Made by a program: the position numbers and the translations under genes. Of a stretch of DNA of 24,032 nucleotides, positions 1-7,655 are shown piece after piece (within the stretch, counting starts at the first letter, position 1; each line of letters opens with the position of its first letter). This DNA is from UBA3907 sp033810155 (GTDB lineage: Bacteria; Bacillota; Sulfobacillia; Fermentithermobacillales; Fermentithermobacillaceae): positions 1-24,032 of the forward strand of contig JAPXKJ010000019.1 of the NCBI GenBank assembly GCA_033810155.1, read 5' to 3'. The notes below the pieces were generated by a model. The model worked only from the letters and a program-made list of their open reading frames with translations. It did no database searches and was not told where the DNA came from.

Positions 1-695
1 ACGATGTGATCTATCCAATGGTGGATGACGGCATTTTCTTTGAGGTGTCGCGATATTTTGCGACCAATATCATTACCGGATTTGCTAGATTAGCGGGTCG
101 GGTTGTTGGTATAGTTGCATCGCAGCCGAGCGTCAAGGCAGGATGTCTTGATATTGACGCGTCGGATAAGACGGCAAGGTTCGTCCGGTTTTGTGACGCA
201 TTCAACATACCTCTAGTAACATTGGTAGACGTGCCCGGCTATCTTCCTGGGCTAGACCAGGAATACGGTGGAATCATTAGGCACGGTGCAAAGCTTTTGT
301 ACGCATATTCAGAGGCGTGTGTTCCCAAAGTTACCGTGATAACAAGGAAAGCGTACGGTGGCGCGTATATCGCTATGTGTTCGAGGCATCTTGGTGCGGA
401 CATGGTATTTGCTTTTCCTCAGGCTGAAATTGCAGTCATGGGACCTGACGGGGCAGCAAACGTTGTGTTTAGGAAAGAGATTGGGGAAGCGGAAGATCCT
501 GCTGCAAAGCGAGAAGAAAAGATAAAGGAATTTCGAGAAGTATTTGCCAATCCCTACGTAGCGGCTAGTCGTGGATATATAGATGATGTAATTGATCCCC
601 AGGAACTTCGTCCTAGGGTTATAGGAGCTCTTGAACTTACTGCGACCAAGCGTATGGAGAAATCTCCTAGGAAGCATGGGAATATACCGCTATAG
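1..695 (+). CDS. mmdA: Methylmalonyl-CoA decarboxylase alpha subunit (carboxyltransferase), 5'-truncated
   Basis: This is the C-terminal part (about 230 residues) of a biotin-dependent carboxyltransferase. It moves the carboxyl group from the acyl-CoA to the biotin carrier in sodium-pumping decarboxylases. The reading frame is open through the left edge (codons in phase from base 3), so the gene starts outside the window; the GTG at 6 is an internal valine, not a start. Visible family hallmarks are the VDVPGYLPG stretch, RHGAKLLYAYSEA, the glycine-rich RKAYGGAYIAM segment and the ending KHGNIPL, which is the normal C-terminus of MmdA/PccB-like subunits. Followed at once by mmdD-, mmdC- and mmdB-like genes and by methylmalonyl-CoA mutase partners, so methylmalonyl-CoA is the likely substrate. 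By sequence alone glutaconyl-CoA or another acyl-CoA cannot be excluded. Acts at the inner face of the membrane. Confidence 0.93.
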   Translation, partial: DVIYPMVDDGIFFEVSRYFATNIITGFARLAGRVVGIVASQPSVKAGCLDIDASDKTARFVRFCDAFNIPLVTLVDVPGYLPGLDQEYGGIIRHGAKLLYAYSEACVPKVTVITRKAYGGAYIAMCSRHLGADMVFAFPQAEIAVMGPDGAANVVFRKEIGEAEDPAAKREEKIKEFREVFANPYVAASRGYIDDVIDPQELRPRVIGALELTATKRMEKSPRKHGNIPL

Positions 696-755
696 GCAGT
701 TAGTCTAGGAAATGGTGCTCCCGTCTAGGCAAATGGGATGCATGGAGGGATATAG

Positions 756-1148
756 ATGATACCAGATACGTTGACAGGTGCTGCGATCCTAACTGTAGTG
801 AATATGACGGTTGTGTTTCTGGTGCTTATAATGCTCGCGGTTGTCATCGTTTTGATTCATAAGATTGTATCCGGCTCAGAAGAATCGTTTGGTAAAGGGC
901 ATGGAGGCGAAGCGCTAGATGAAGAAGTGAGTAGAGTCAGCCTAGTAGACGATGGCTCTGGCTTTGAAGAGGACATAGAAATAGAAGAAGTACAAGACCT
1001 CGACACGCTTGACCCGAAGCGTAAGGCAGCCATCTTCGCCGCAGTATATGCGTATACGGGTCGCAGTGAAGTTCCTGTGTTTGTAAGGAGAGTGTCTGAT
1101 TCAGGCGAGTGGGGGAAAACTTCCAGATGGATGGCGATGAACGAATAG
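756..1148 (+). CDS. mmdD: OadG-family small subunit of Na+-pumping decarboxylase (delta/gamma)
   Basis: A 130-residue protein with one N-terminal membrane helix (about residues 9-37), a strongly acidic middle (about 45-85, rich in E and D), and a conserved-looking end (about 88-125: PKRKAAIFAAVYAYTGR and a Trp-rich tail). This is the layout of OadG/MmdD subunits, which hold the carboxyltransferase to the membrane pump and assist complex assembly. A good GGAGG ribosome binding site lies at 744-748, 7 bases before the ATG. It sits 60 bp after mmdA and before the biotin carrier, matching the mmdA-D-C-B order known from Veillonella-type operons; no separate mmdE-like gene is visible. The family match rests on layout and position more than on a single motif. 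Confidence 0.85.
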   Translation: MIPDTLTGAAILTVVNMTVVFLVLIMLAVVIVLIHKIVSGSEESFGKGHGGEALDEEVSRVSLVDDGSGFEEDIEIEEVQDLDTLDPKRKAAIFAAVYAYTGRSEVPVFVRRVSDSGEWGKTSRWMAMNE

Positions 1149-1180
1149 AGTTGCGTGTAATGAGCAAAGGAGGACCAGAC

Positions 1181-1606
1181 ATGCGAAAATTCAAAGTAAA
1201 AATAGATGACGAAGTTTTTGAAGTAGAGGTAGAGGAAATAGGAGCTCAGGGATCATCTGTGCCTGCGGTGTCGGCTCCTGTGAAGAGCCCTGCGGCCCCT
1301 ATCAATATTCCGGCGAAGAAGGTTCCTCAGGTTAGTCCTGTTTCAGCACCTAAACCTGAACCAAAGCCTTCGGCCAAACCCGGAGCCGGAAGTGGCACGG
1401 TTACTGCTCCTATCCCCGGTATAGTGACTGAGATCAAAGTTACTCCCGGAGCAAGTGTGAAAAAAGGAGACTTACTGCTTCTTCTTGAGGCAATGAAGAT
1501 GCAGAACGAGATATTGGCGCCTTATGATGCCACCGTAGTAGAAGTCGCGGTAAGCCAGGGTTCATCGGTTCAGACAGGGGATGTCCTGGTGAAACTAGAC
1601 AGATAG
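1181..1606 (+). CDS. mmdC: Biotin carboxyl carrier subunit of decarboxylase
   Basis: A 141-residue biotin carrier. Residues 1-20 form a short beta-rich start, residues about 27-70 are a flexible Pro/Ala/Lys linker, and residues 72-141 are the biotinyl domain with the canonical EAMKM motif; Lys106 is the expected biotinylation site. It ferries CO2 from the alpha subunit to the membrane pump. The frame is open back to 1109 and overlaps mmdD, but an AAAGGAGG ribosome binding site at 1166-1173 sits 7 bases before the ATG at 1181, and the family N-terminus begins there, so 1181 is chosen. Located between mmdD and mmdB in one operon. The linker resembles those of glutaconyl-CoA and methylmalonyl-CoA decarboxylase carriers. 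Confidence 0.93.
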   Translation: MRKFKVKIDDEVFEVEVEEIGAQGSSVPAVSAPVKSPAAPINIPAKKVPQVSPVSAPKPEPKPSAKPGAGSGTVTAPIPGIVTEIKVTPGASVKKGDLLLLLEAMKMQNEILAPYDATVVEVAVSQGSSVQTGDVLVKLDR

Positions 1607-1637
1607 GCAGCTCAAATTGGAGGAAGGTGTACTGACA

Positions 1638-2774
1638 ATGGATTTAGGCGCACTGACCCAAAGGCTGTGGGAGATGACAGGTTTTGTTGGGCTTACCTGG
1701 GGCAACGTGATAATGATCCTTATAGGTGGTCTGCTCCTTTATTTGGCCATTGTGAAGAAATTTGAACCTCTCATACTCATCCCGATAGCGTTTGGGGCGA
1801 TCTTGGCTAACTTGCCTAATGCTCCGATTGTGAATCCCCCATCGGATGGAATGCCAGGCGGATTGCTGTATTACATTAGTTTCGGAGTCGAAAAAGAGAT
1901 ATTCCCTCCTCTGATTTTCCTAGGAGTAGGAGCCATGACTGACTTCGGACCGTTGCTTGCAAACCCTTCGACCATGCTGCTTGGCGCTGCTAGCCAGATC
2001 GGCGTCTTTTTGGCTATGGGCGCTGCGAAGGCGCTAGGGTTTACGCTAAGCCAATCGGCTGCTATTGGGATCATAGGCGGAGCTGACGGACCTACAGCGA
2101 TCTTTACAGCAATGAAACTTGCCCCTGAACTCGTGGGGCCTATCGCGGTTGCTGCCTATACATATATGGCGTTGGTTCCTTTAATTCAACCGCCGATTAT
2201 GAGGGCGCTTACCACAAAGAAGGAACGTACCACGGTGATGACCCAGCTTAGAGAGGTCTCTCAGACCGAAAAAATAATATTCCCCGTAGTAGTAACGGTA
2301 ATCGTAAGTTTGCTTTTACCACCTATCGCCCCTCTTATAGGTATGCTTATGCTTGGCAATCTCTTTAGAGAATGTGGAGTCGTGGACAGATTATCTAAGA
2401 CTGCGCAGAATGAGCTCATGAATATAGTCGTGATATTCTTGGCTACCTCAGTAGGTGCCACCATGAGCGCAGAGTCGTTCTTGACACCAGATACGCTCAA
2501 GATAATAGCCCTTGGCGTAGTAGCTTTTGCGGGAGGTACCGCAGGAGGAGTACTTCTAGGCAAGTTAATGTATTATGTTACTGGAGGCAAAGTCAACCCG
2601 CTTATAGGGTCCGCAGGTGTTTCAGCGGTTCCGATGGCAGCTAGAGTTAGCCAAACTGTAGGGCAACAAGAGAATCCCGAGAATTTCCTGCTTATGCATG
2701 CTATGGGGCCGAACGTTGCAGGCGTTATAGGCACAGCGGTGGCTGCAGGTGTAATGCTGTCGCTGCTTTTATAG
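1638..2774 (+). CDS. mmdB: Na+-translocating decarboxylase beta subunit (membrane pump)
   Basis: A 378-residue polytopic membrane protein of the OadB/MmdB/GcdB family. It decarboxylates carboxybiotin and couples this to Na+ export. The diagnostic motif GGADGPTAIF lies at residues 147-156, with the essential aspartate at about 150; NPLIGSAGVSAVPMAARVSQ and GPNVAGVIGTAVAAG near the C-terminus are also typical. Length matches the family. The frame extends to a TTG at 1617, but the GGAGGAAGG ribosome binding site at 1619-1627 would then be inside the gene, so the ATG at 1638 is chosen. It lies 31 bp after the biotin carrier. Together with mmdA, D and C it forms a complete pump apart from the missing 5' end of mmdA. 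Confidence 0.96.
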   Translation: MDLGALTQRLWEMTGFVGLTWGNVIMILIGGLLLYLAIVKKFEPLILIPIAFGAILANLPNAPIVNPPSDGMPGGLLYYISFGVEKEIFPPLIFLGVGAMTDFGPLLANPSTMLLGAASQIGVFLAMGAAKALGFTLSQSAAIGIIGGADGPTAIFTAMKLAPELVGPIAVAAYTYMALVPLIQPPIMRALTTKKERTTVMTQLREVSQTEKIIFPVVVTVIVSLLLPPIAPLIGMLMLGNLFRECGVVDRLSKTAQNELMNIVVIFLATSVGATMSAESFLTPDTLKIIALGVVAFAGGTAGGVLLGKLMYYVTGGKVNPLIGSAGVSAVPMAARVSQTVGQQENPENFLLMHAMGPNVAGVIGTAVAAGVMLSLLL

Positions 2775-2852
2775 GAAGCGGGCGGGTAGAGTTTGGCATG
2801 ATATTGTTGTTCGATGGTGATAACGACTGGTGATGTGGGAGGAGGATACTAA

Positions 2853-3257
2853 ATGGACAGGAAGATCAGGGTTCTGGTTGCAAAACCCGGTCTCGATGGT
2901 CATGACCGTGGTGCCAAGGTTATAGCCAGAGCTTACAGAGACGCCGGAATGGAAGTAATCTACACCGGGCTTCACCGTACTCCTGAAGAGATTGCAAGGA
3001 TGGCGGTAGAAGAGGACGTTGACGTGGTAGCTTGTTCCATTTTGTCAGGAGCGCATGGAACATTGCTTCCTAAGGTCATAGAGTGTCTCAAGAAAGAAAA
3101 GGGCACAGAGGATCTTGATGTGTTGGTGCTTGCAGGTGGGATCATCCCCGAGGAAGATATTGAGGATTTAAAGAAGGCGGGGGTTGATGCGGTATTTGGG
3201 CCCGGAACTAGCACGCAAGATATAGTTGAATATACTAAAGCCAACCTTAAGAGGTAG
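2853..3257 (+). CDS. Methylmalonyl-CoA mutase small subunit (B12-binding domain)
   Basis: A 134-residue free-standing cobalamin-binding protein. It carries the DxHxxG signature (D15-G-H17-D-R-G20), where His17 is the expected lower axial ligand to cobalt, followed by the SxL motif (S62-I-L64) and a GG at 95-96, all expected in base-off/His-on B12 domains. As in archaea and several anaerobes, this suggests a split mutase whose catalytic large subunit is encoded elsewhere, probably upstream of this window. It takes part in interconverting succinyl-CoA and (R)-methylmalonyl-CoA, feeding the decarboxylase encoded just upstream. A strong GGGAGGAGG ribosome binding site (2837-2845) fixes the ATG. 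MeaB follows 64 bp later. The sequence is closer to MCM subunits than to glutamate mutase S, but that is a judgement by eye. Confidence 0.93.
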   Translation: MDRKIRVLVAKPGLDGHDRGAKVIARAYRDAGMEVIYTGLHRTPEEIARMAVEEDVDVVACSILSGAHGTLLPKVIECLKKEKGTEDLDVLVLAGGIIPEEDIEDLKKAGVDAVFGPGTSTQDIVEYTKANLKR

Positions 3258-3321
3258 ATTTGGCGCGGTTTAGGGCGGGTTACTGAAGTATTAGTCTCTT
3301 TCGCCTGAAAATCTAGTCGGG

Positions 3322-4323
3322 ATGGTGTTATGCTTGCGCGGATCTGTTCAAACTGTGGACACAGATAAAATCATAAATGGGTTGTTGGGTCAGAACCGAG
3401 TCGCTTTGGCCCGTGCGATTACTTTGGTTGAAGATGAATCTCCGGGTGCTCAGGAAATACTGAGACACGCTTTTAGGCATAGGGGGCAAAGCAAGATCAT
3501 CGGTTTGACCGGCGCCCCGGGGGTTGGGAAGTCGTCTTTGGTTGATAACCTTGTTTCGGAGATACGCGAAGAAGGCAATTCCGTGGGGGTTATCGCTGTG
3601 GACCCATCTTCGCCTTTTACAGGTGGGGCTATCTTGGGGGATAGAGTTAGGATGCGTGCTCGCACCACCGATGAAGGTGTGTTCTTCAGAAGTCTGGCTT
3701 CGCGCGGTCATTTGGGAGGCCTTTCAAGACACACAGGTGAAGTTGTGACCTTGATGGACGCATTTGGTTTTGACTATATCCTCATTGAAACGGTGGGTAC
3801 CGGGCAATCTGAAGTTGATATTATGCGGTACGCTCATACAGTAGTTGTGGTTTTGGCCCCCGGAATGGGCGATGATATTCAAGCCATTAAAGCAGGCATT
3901 CTGGAGATTGGTGATGTTTTTTGCGTCAATAAAGCCGACCACCCGGGCGCTGACAGGACGGTTTCAGTCATAGAAGCAATGCTTGAACTCAATAGGGACT
4001 GGGAATGGAAACCGCCTGTAATCAAGACCATCGCAGCGGAAAAGGTGGGGGTTGATGTTCTCTTAAAGGAGATAAAGCGTCATCTTGCGTTTCTTGAAGA
4101 AAATAACCTTCTTGAGAAGCGGATTGCAAGAAGTTATCGAGCGTCCCTTGAAGAGAATCTGAGGCGCGAAACAGTAGACAGAGTCTTGCAATCTGCGGCT
4201 GAAGATGGCACTCTCGATACAGTTTTGGGTAAACTCCTAGACGGTTATTCAGATCCCCACGGGGCCGCAAAGGAGTTAGTTGCAAAGTACCTATGTTCTA
4301 ATAAAGGCGAGGTACCAATGTAA
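3322..4323 (+). CDS. meaB: MeaB/ArgK-type GTPase, methylmalonyl-CoA mutase chaperone
   Basis: A 333-residue G3E-type P-loop GTPase that loads and protects the cobalamin cofactor of methylmalonyl-CoA mutase. It shows Walker A GAPGVGKSS at 64-72, the AVDPSSPFTGGAILGDRVRM stretch (about 92-111), the switch region ETVGTGQSE at 156-164, and NKAD at 203-206 for guanine recognition. The placement right after the mutase B12 subunit fits; the old ArgK (arginine kinase transport) label would be wrong. The start is not certain: the ATG at 3322 has only a weak ribosome binding site, and the GTG at 3355 in the same frame is another possibility. Last gene of the operon; the terminator at 4373-4400 follows. 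Confidence 0.95.
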   Translation: MVLCLRGSVQTVDTDKIINGLLGQNRVALARAITLVEDESPGAQEILRHAFRHRGQSKIIGLTGAPGVGKSSLVDNLVSEIREEGNSVGVIAVDPSSPFTGGAILGDRVRMRARTTDEGVFFRSLASRGHLGGLSRHTGEVVTLMDAFGFDYILIETVGTGQSEVDIMRYAHTVVVVLAPGMGDDIQAIKAGILEIGDVFCVNKADHPGADRTVSVIEAMLELNRDWEWKPPVIKTIAAEKVGVDVLLKEIKRHLAFLEENNLLEKRIARSYRASLEENLRRETVDRVLQSAAEDGTLDTVLGKLLDGYSDPHGAAKELVAKYLCSNKGEVPM

Positions 4324-4372
4324 CACATTGAACTTTAGTCTTTTGGTGTTTGATGTCCTTTCGATCGTTTGA

Positions 4373-4400
4373 AGCCGGGTTCTTGGTCCCGGCTTTTTCT
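4373..4400 (+). terminator. Rho-independent terminator after meaB
   Basis: A perfect 7-bp stem (AGCCGGG at 4373-4379 with CCCGGCT at 4388-4394), an 8-base loop, then TTTTCTTT. It ends the methylmalonyl-CoA operon and separates it from the heat-shock operon. Confidence 0.88.
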
Positions 4401-4442
4401 TTGTGCATATGGCGTGAGGTTTAATGTGTACGTTTGATCAAT

Positions 4443-4472
4443 TTAAGATAGCTTGACTATCTGAGATATAAT
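4443..4472 (+). promoter_or_regulatory. Candidate promoter of the hspR-dnaK-grpE operon
   Basis: A perfect -10 hexamer TATAAT (4467-4472) is preceded, at an 18-bp spacing, by TTAAGA (4443-4448), a weak -35. A better -35-like TTGACT at 4453-4458 is too close to this -10 to pair with it. The stretch lies between the meaB terminator and hspR and is AT-rich. No CIRCE inverted repeat and no convincing HAIR (HspR) site could be seen. Assigned by eye only. Confidence 0.4.
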
Positions 4473-4537
4473 TGTTATTGATATTTAGTAGAAAACATGT
4501 CTCAATATAAGAAGTTTCTTAATAGGGGGATGATCGC

Positions 4538-4918
4538 GTGGCGTATTTTCACAGTACAAGTGAGCCCGTATATACAATAGGCGTAGCTGCGCGTCTCCTG
4601 AGCGTAACTCCGCAGTTTCTGAGGCAAATCGAAAGCGAGGGGCTGATAACACCGGCTCGGACGGATTCTAATATTCGTCTGTATTCCGAAGACGATCTTA
4701 GGCTTCTCGCGCGGATAATATACCTGTGGCGTGACTGTAAGATTAACCCACAGGGTATTCGAGTGATTATGGCTATGGAAGAAAGCGATTCGGCGGAGAG
4801 CTACTCCCATAAGAAAGACGCGCTAGAGAGGCCAGATTCCGAAGAAAATGGGCAGGAACACAAGGAATCTAAGAATATCGCCAAGGATATGGGACATATT
4901 GGAAAGGGGGTTCGCTGA
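4538..4918 (+). CDS. hspR: HspR-like MerR-family heat-shock repressor
   Basis: A 126-residue MerR-type DNA-binding protein. Residues 11-78 form the winged helix-turn-helix: YTIGVAARLLSVTPQFLRQ as the recognition helices, the wing with RTDSNIRLYSEDDL, then the conserved helix. The ending (about 80-126) is hydrophilic and charged, with no obvious ligand domain, as in HspR. HspR proteins repress dnaK operons, binding DNA more tightly in the presence of DnaK. Here it is the first gene of the dnaK operon, which suggests autoregulated feedback. A GTG start with AGGGGG (4524-4529) eight bases upstream is well supported. The glutamine synthetase repressor GlnR is a related MerR protein, but the dnaK context favours HspR. 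Confidence 0.87.
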   Translation: MAYFHSTSEPVYTIGVAARLLSVTPQFLRQIESEGLITPARTDSNIRLYSEDDLRLLARIIYLWRDCKINPQGIRVIMAMEESDSAESYSHKKDALERPDSEENGQEHKESKNIAKDMGHIGKGVR

Positions 4919-5016
4919 GCGAACGCGACGTTTTCTAAAGTGTTTTGTTTTTTACGATTACTCAGCAGTGAATATTGGAGCAAGTCACAAAGCTCAACGA
5001 TGTGGAGGTGTTCACT

Positions 5017-6951
5017 ATGTCGAAAATTGTAGGTATTGACCTTGGTACAACTAACTCAGTAATAGCGGTGATGGAAGGCAGCGAGCCTACGGTAATAATC
5101 AACGCAGAAGGCTCAAGAATCACTCCTTCTGTAGTAGCTTTTACGAAGAAAGGTGAAAAACTGGTAGGGCAGTTGGCAAAGCGCCAGGCTGTGCTAAACC
5201 CGGAAAACACCATTACTTCAATCAAACGCTTCATAGGAAGGCGTTACGACGAAGTCGAACTTGAGCGTGAGCGAATCCCTTACAAGATTAGAAGAGGGTC
5301 TCACGACGAAGTAAGGATATATGTGCCCGCTATAGATAGGGAACTGACTCCTGAAGAGGTTTCCGCAGATATACTAAGGAAACTCAAAGAAGATGCCGAG
5401 AAATACCTTGGCGAACCTATCACCAAGGCGGTTATCACAGTGCCTGCATATTTCAATGACGCCCAACGCCAGGCGACAAAGGATGCGGGCCGTATTGCAG
5501 GACTGGAAGTCCTTAGAATAATCAACGAGCCCACTGCCGCCTCTTTGGCCTATGGAATTGACAAAAAGAAGAATGAAAAGATCTTAGTATTCGACCTAGG
5601 CGGCGGAACTTTTGATGTGTCGCTGCTAGAAGTAGGCGACGGTGTTGTAGAAGTCTTGGCTACCGCGGGAGATACCCATCTTGGCGGAGACGACTACGAT
5701 CAGAGAATAGTCAATTACGTGGCCGAGGAGTTTAAGCGCGAATACGGTATAGATCTTAGGCGTGATAAGCAGTCCTTGCAGAGACTTATCGAGGCCGCGG
5801 AAAAGGCGAAAGTCGAGCTTTCTCAGGTCCTTGAGACTACTATTAGCTTACCCTTTATTACCGCGGACCGGGAAGGGCAACCCCTTCACTTGGAGGTTCG
5901 TCTTACGAGGGCGAAATTTGAAGAGCTCACAGATGATCTCACCAAACGGTGCATCGGACCTATCCATAGGGTTTTAGAAGATGCGAAACTGAAAGCGTCC
6001 GACCTCGATGAGGTGATTTTGGTCGGAGGTTCTACCCGCATGCCTAAGATTCAGGAATTGGTTAAGAGCATTACTGGCAAAGAACCTCATAGAGGCGTCA
6101 ATCCTGATGAAGTAGTCGCTATGGGCGCCGCTATTCAGGCGGGTGTGCTTTCGGGGGACGTAAAGGATATAGTTTTGCTGGACGTAACTCCTTTGACCTT
6201 AGGCGTAGAAACCGTAGGTGGGATAATGACGCCGATCATTCCCAGAAACACGACTATACCTGTGAAAAAGAGCCAGATATTCACTACAACGGCGGATTTC
6301 CAGCCTCAGGTTGAAATCCACGTGCTTCAGGGAGAACGCCAGATGGCTAGAGATAACCGGACTCTTGGACGGTTCAGCCTGACAGGTATTCCTCCGGCGC
6401 CCAGAGGTGTGCCTCAGATCGAGGTATCCTTCGATATAGACGCAAACGGCATACTCAATGTCTCGGCAAAAGATCTTGGTACAGGGAAGGCGCAGAATAT
6501 TACCATCAAAGCTTCTACTCAACTTCCAAGGGAAGAAGTAGATCGCTTGGTAGAAGAAGCGCAGAGATTTGCTGAGGAAGATCGAAGAAAGAGAGAAGAA
6601 ACCGAGGCAAGAAACCAGCTTGATCAGCTGGTGTATACGGTTGAAAAGACCCTTGGCGATCTGGAGGGTAAAATCTCAGATCAAGATAAGAGTAGGGTAG
6701 AGCAAGCTCTTTCAGCGGCACGCGAAGCTTTGGCCGGCGACAGCGTTGAAAACATCAAAAGAGCCTCTGAAGAGCTCCAAGATGCTGCCGCGAAACTGGC
6801 CGAGGAAGTGTACAAGCATGCCAGCGCACAAGAACAGGCAGCGAATTCGGACGGCAACGGAACTGCAGATAGCACCGGTACTCAACAGGGAGAAGTTTTC
6901 GATGCCGAATTTAAGGAAAAAGATGAGAAAGACAAAAAAGGTGAGTTCTAA
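5017..6951 (+). CDS. dnaK: Hsp70 chaperone DnaK
   Basis: A 644-residue Hsp70. The nucleotide-binding domain begins GIDLGTTNS (residues 5-13) and contains INEPTAASLAYG and VFDLGGGTFDVSLLE; the substrate-binding domain begins after VLLDVTPLTLGVET; the C-terminal lid ends with a charged tail containing DAEF. ATP-driven folding of client proteins, working with GrpE and a DnaJ partner. The frame is open upstream to 4975, but GGAGGTG at 5004-5010 lies 6 bases before the ATG at 5017 and the family N-terminus starts there. It follows hspR by 98 bp and precedes grpE. The Gln/Asn/Thr-rich and acidic tail (last about 40 residues) is ordinary for the family. Very confident. Confidence 0.98.
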   Translation: MSKIVGIDLGTTNSVIAVMEGSEPTVIINAEGSRITPSVVAFTKKGEKLVGQLAKRQAVLNPENTITSIKRFIGRRYDEVELERERIPYKIRRGSHDEVRIYVPAIDRELTPEEVSADILRKLKEDAEKYLGEPITKAVITVPAYFNDAQRQATKDAGRIAGLEVLRIINEPTAASLAYGIDKKKNEKILVFDLGGGTFDVSLLEVGDGVVEVLATAGDTHLGGDDYDQRIVNYVAEEFKREYGIDLRRDKQSLQRLIEAAEKAKVELSQVLETTISLPFITADREGQPLHLEVRLTRAKFEELTDDLTKRCIGPIHRVLEDAKLKASDLDEVILVGGSTRMPKIQELVKSITGKEPHRGVNPDEVVAMGAAIQAGVLSGDVKDIVLLDVTPLTLGVETVGGIMTPIIPRNTTIPVKKSQIFTTTADFQPQVEIHVLQGERQMARDNRTLGRFSLTGIPPAPRGVPQIEVSFDIDANGILNVSAKDLGTGKAQNITIKASTQLPREEVDRLVEEAQRFAEEDRRKREETEARNQLDQLVYTVEKTLGDLEGKISDQDKSRVEQALSAAREALAGDSVENIKRASEELQDAAAKLAEEVYKHASAQEQAANSDGNGTADSTGTQQGEVFDAEFKEKDEKDKKGEF

Positions 6952-6989
6952 GGTGCGCGGATGAAGAAGAGGAGATGGGAGGATGTACC

Positions 6990-7595
6990 ATGTCTTTGAA
7001 TGATGAGGCTAAGGATCTTCACAAAGTCCAAAACCAGAAAGGGAATAAGGAAGCCTCGGAGGCACCGTGCGAGAGAGAACTCTCCGAAGAGATTTGTTCA
7101 GAAGGTCTCGGACTCGATGTTGAGCAACTGATTCAAGAAAGAGATGAGTGGAAGTCCAAAGCTGAAACCTACTGGGATCAGTTTTTAAGGGCAAGGGCCG
7201 AGATGGATAACTTTAGGAAACGCACGAACAGGGATTTCCACGACAGGGTGTCTCGCGAGAAGGCAAAGCTCATACTGTCCCTTCTCGAGGTGCTAGACAA
7301 CTTTGACAGGTTCATGGCAGCTGCCGAAAAGAACCTAGAAGGCGGCGATAGTGAGTTTGCTTCGTTCTACAAAGGGATTGAGATGATTCAAAAGCAGATA
7401 ATGGATCTGCTGGAACGAGAAGGGGTAACGCCCATGGAAAGCCCTGTAGGGAAGAGATTCGATCCTTACTACCATGAGGCCGTTTTTGCTCAAGATGGCG
7501 GCGGAGAACATGGCACCATTGTGGAAGAGTTCCAAAAGGGGTATATGCTGGACGACACGGTGCTTAGACCTAGCCGGGTCAAGGTGATAAGGTAA
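6990..7595 (+). CDS. grpE: Nucleotide exchange factor GrpE
   Basis: A 201-residue GrpE: hydrophilic N-terminus, long coiled coil (about residues 42-110, including RARAEMDNFRKRTNRD), four-helix region, then the C-terminal beta domain with VGKRFDPYYHEAV and VEEFQKGYMLDDTVLRPSRV, all typical. It exchanges ADP on DnaK. The frame allows an ATG at 6975, but GGGAGG at 6978-6983 lies 6 bases before the ATG at 6990, which is preferred. Gene order hspR-dnaK-grpE is co-directional with short gaps (38 bp after dnaK). dnaJ does not follow; a strong terminator does. Confidence 0.96.
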   Translation: MSLNDEAKDLHKVQNQKGNKEASEAPCERELSEEICSEGLGLDVEQLIQERDEWKSKAETYWDQFLRARAEMDNFRKRTNRDFHDRVSREKAKLILSLLEVLDNFDRFMAAAEKNLEGGDSEFASFYKGIEMIQKQIMDLLEREGVTPMESPVGKRFDPYYHEAVFAQDGGGEHGTIVEEFQKGYMLDDTVLRPSRVKVIR

Positions 7596-7605
7596 TCCTG
7601 ATAGC

Positions 7606-7655
7606 AGAGGGTCTACAGGCAAAAGGTTTTCTTGGCATGTAGACCCTCTTTTTCT
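7606..7655 (+). terminator. Rho-independent terminator after grpE
   Basis: A perfect 12-bp stem (AGAGGGTCTACA at 7606-7617 with its complement at 7638-7649), a 20-base loop and a run of T (7649-7653). It ends the heat-shock operon 10 bp after grpE and abuts the stop codon of the convergent sugar kinase. There is no T-run on the other side, so it mainly serves the plus strand. Confidence 0.93.

Noticed and set aside
309..677. Long minus-strand frame opposite mmdA
   Set aside because: It is the shadow of a clear coding frame; its composition (many Cys, Phe, Arg) and the absence of a ribosome binding site do not support a gene.
3328..3711. Minus-strand frame opposite meaB
   Set aside because: Antisense to the conserved P-loop region of meaB; explained by that gene.
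3322..4323. ArgK (arginine kinase transport) identity
   Set aside because: The neighbouring B12 mutase subunit and methylmalonyl-CoA decarboxylase identify it as MeaB.
4975..4997. HspR (HAIR)-like inverted half sites before dnaK
   Set aside because: TTGGAGC and AGCTCAA can be seen, but spacing and bases differ from the CTTGAGT-N7-ACTCAAG consensus; too weak to call.
4919..5016. CIRCE element before dnaK
   Set aside because: No TTAGCACTC-N9-GAGTGCTAA or near match is present.
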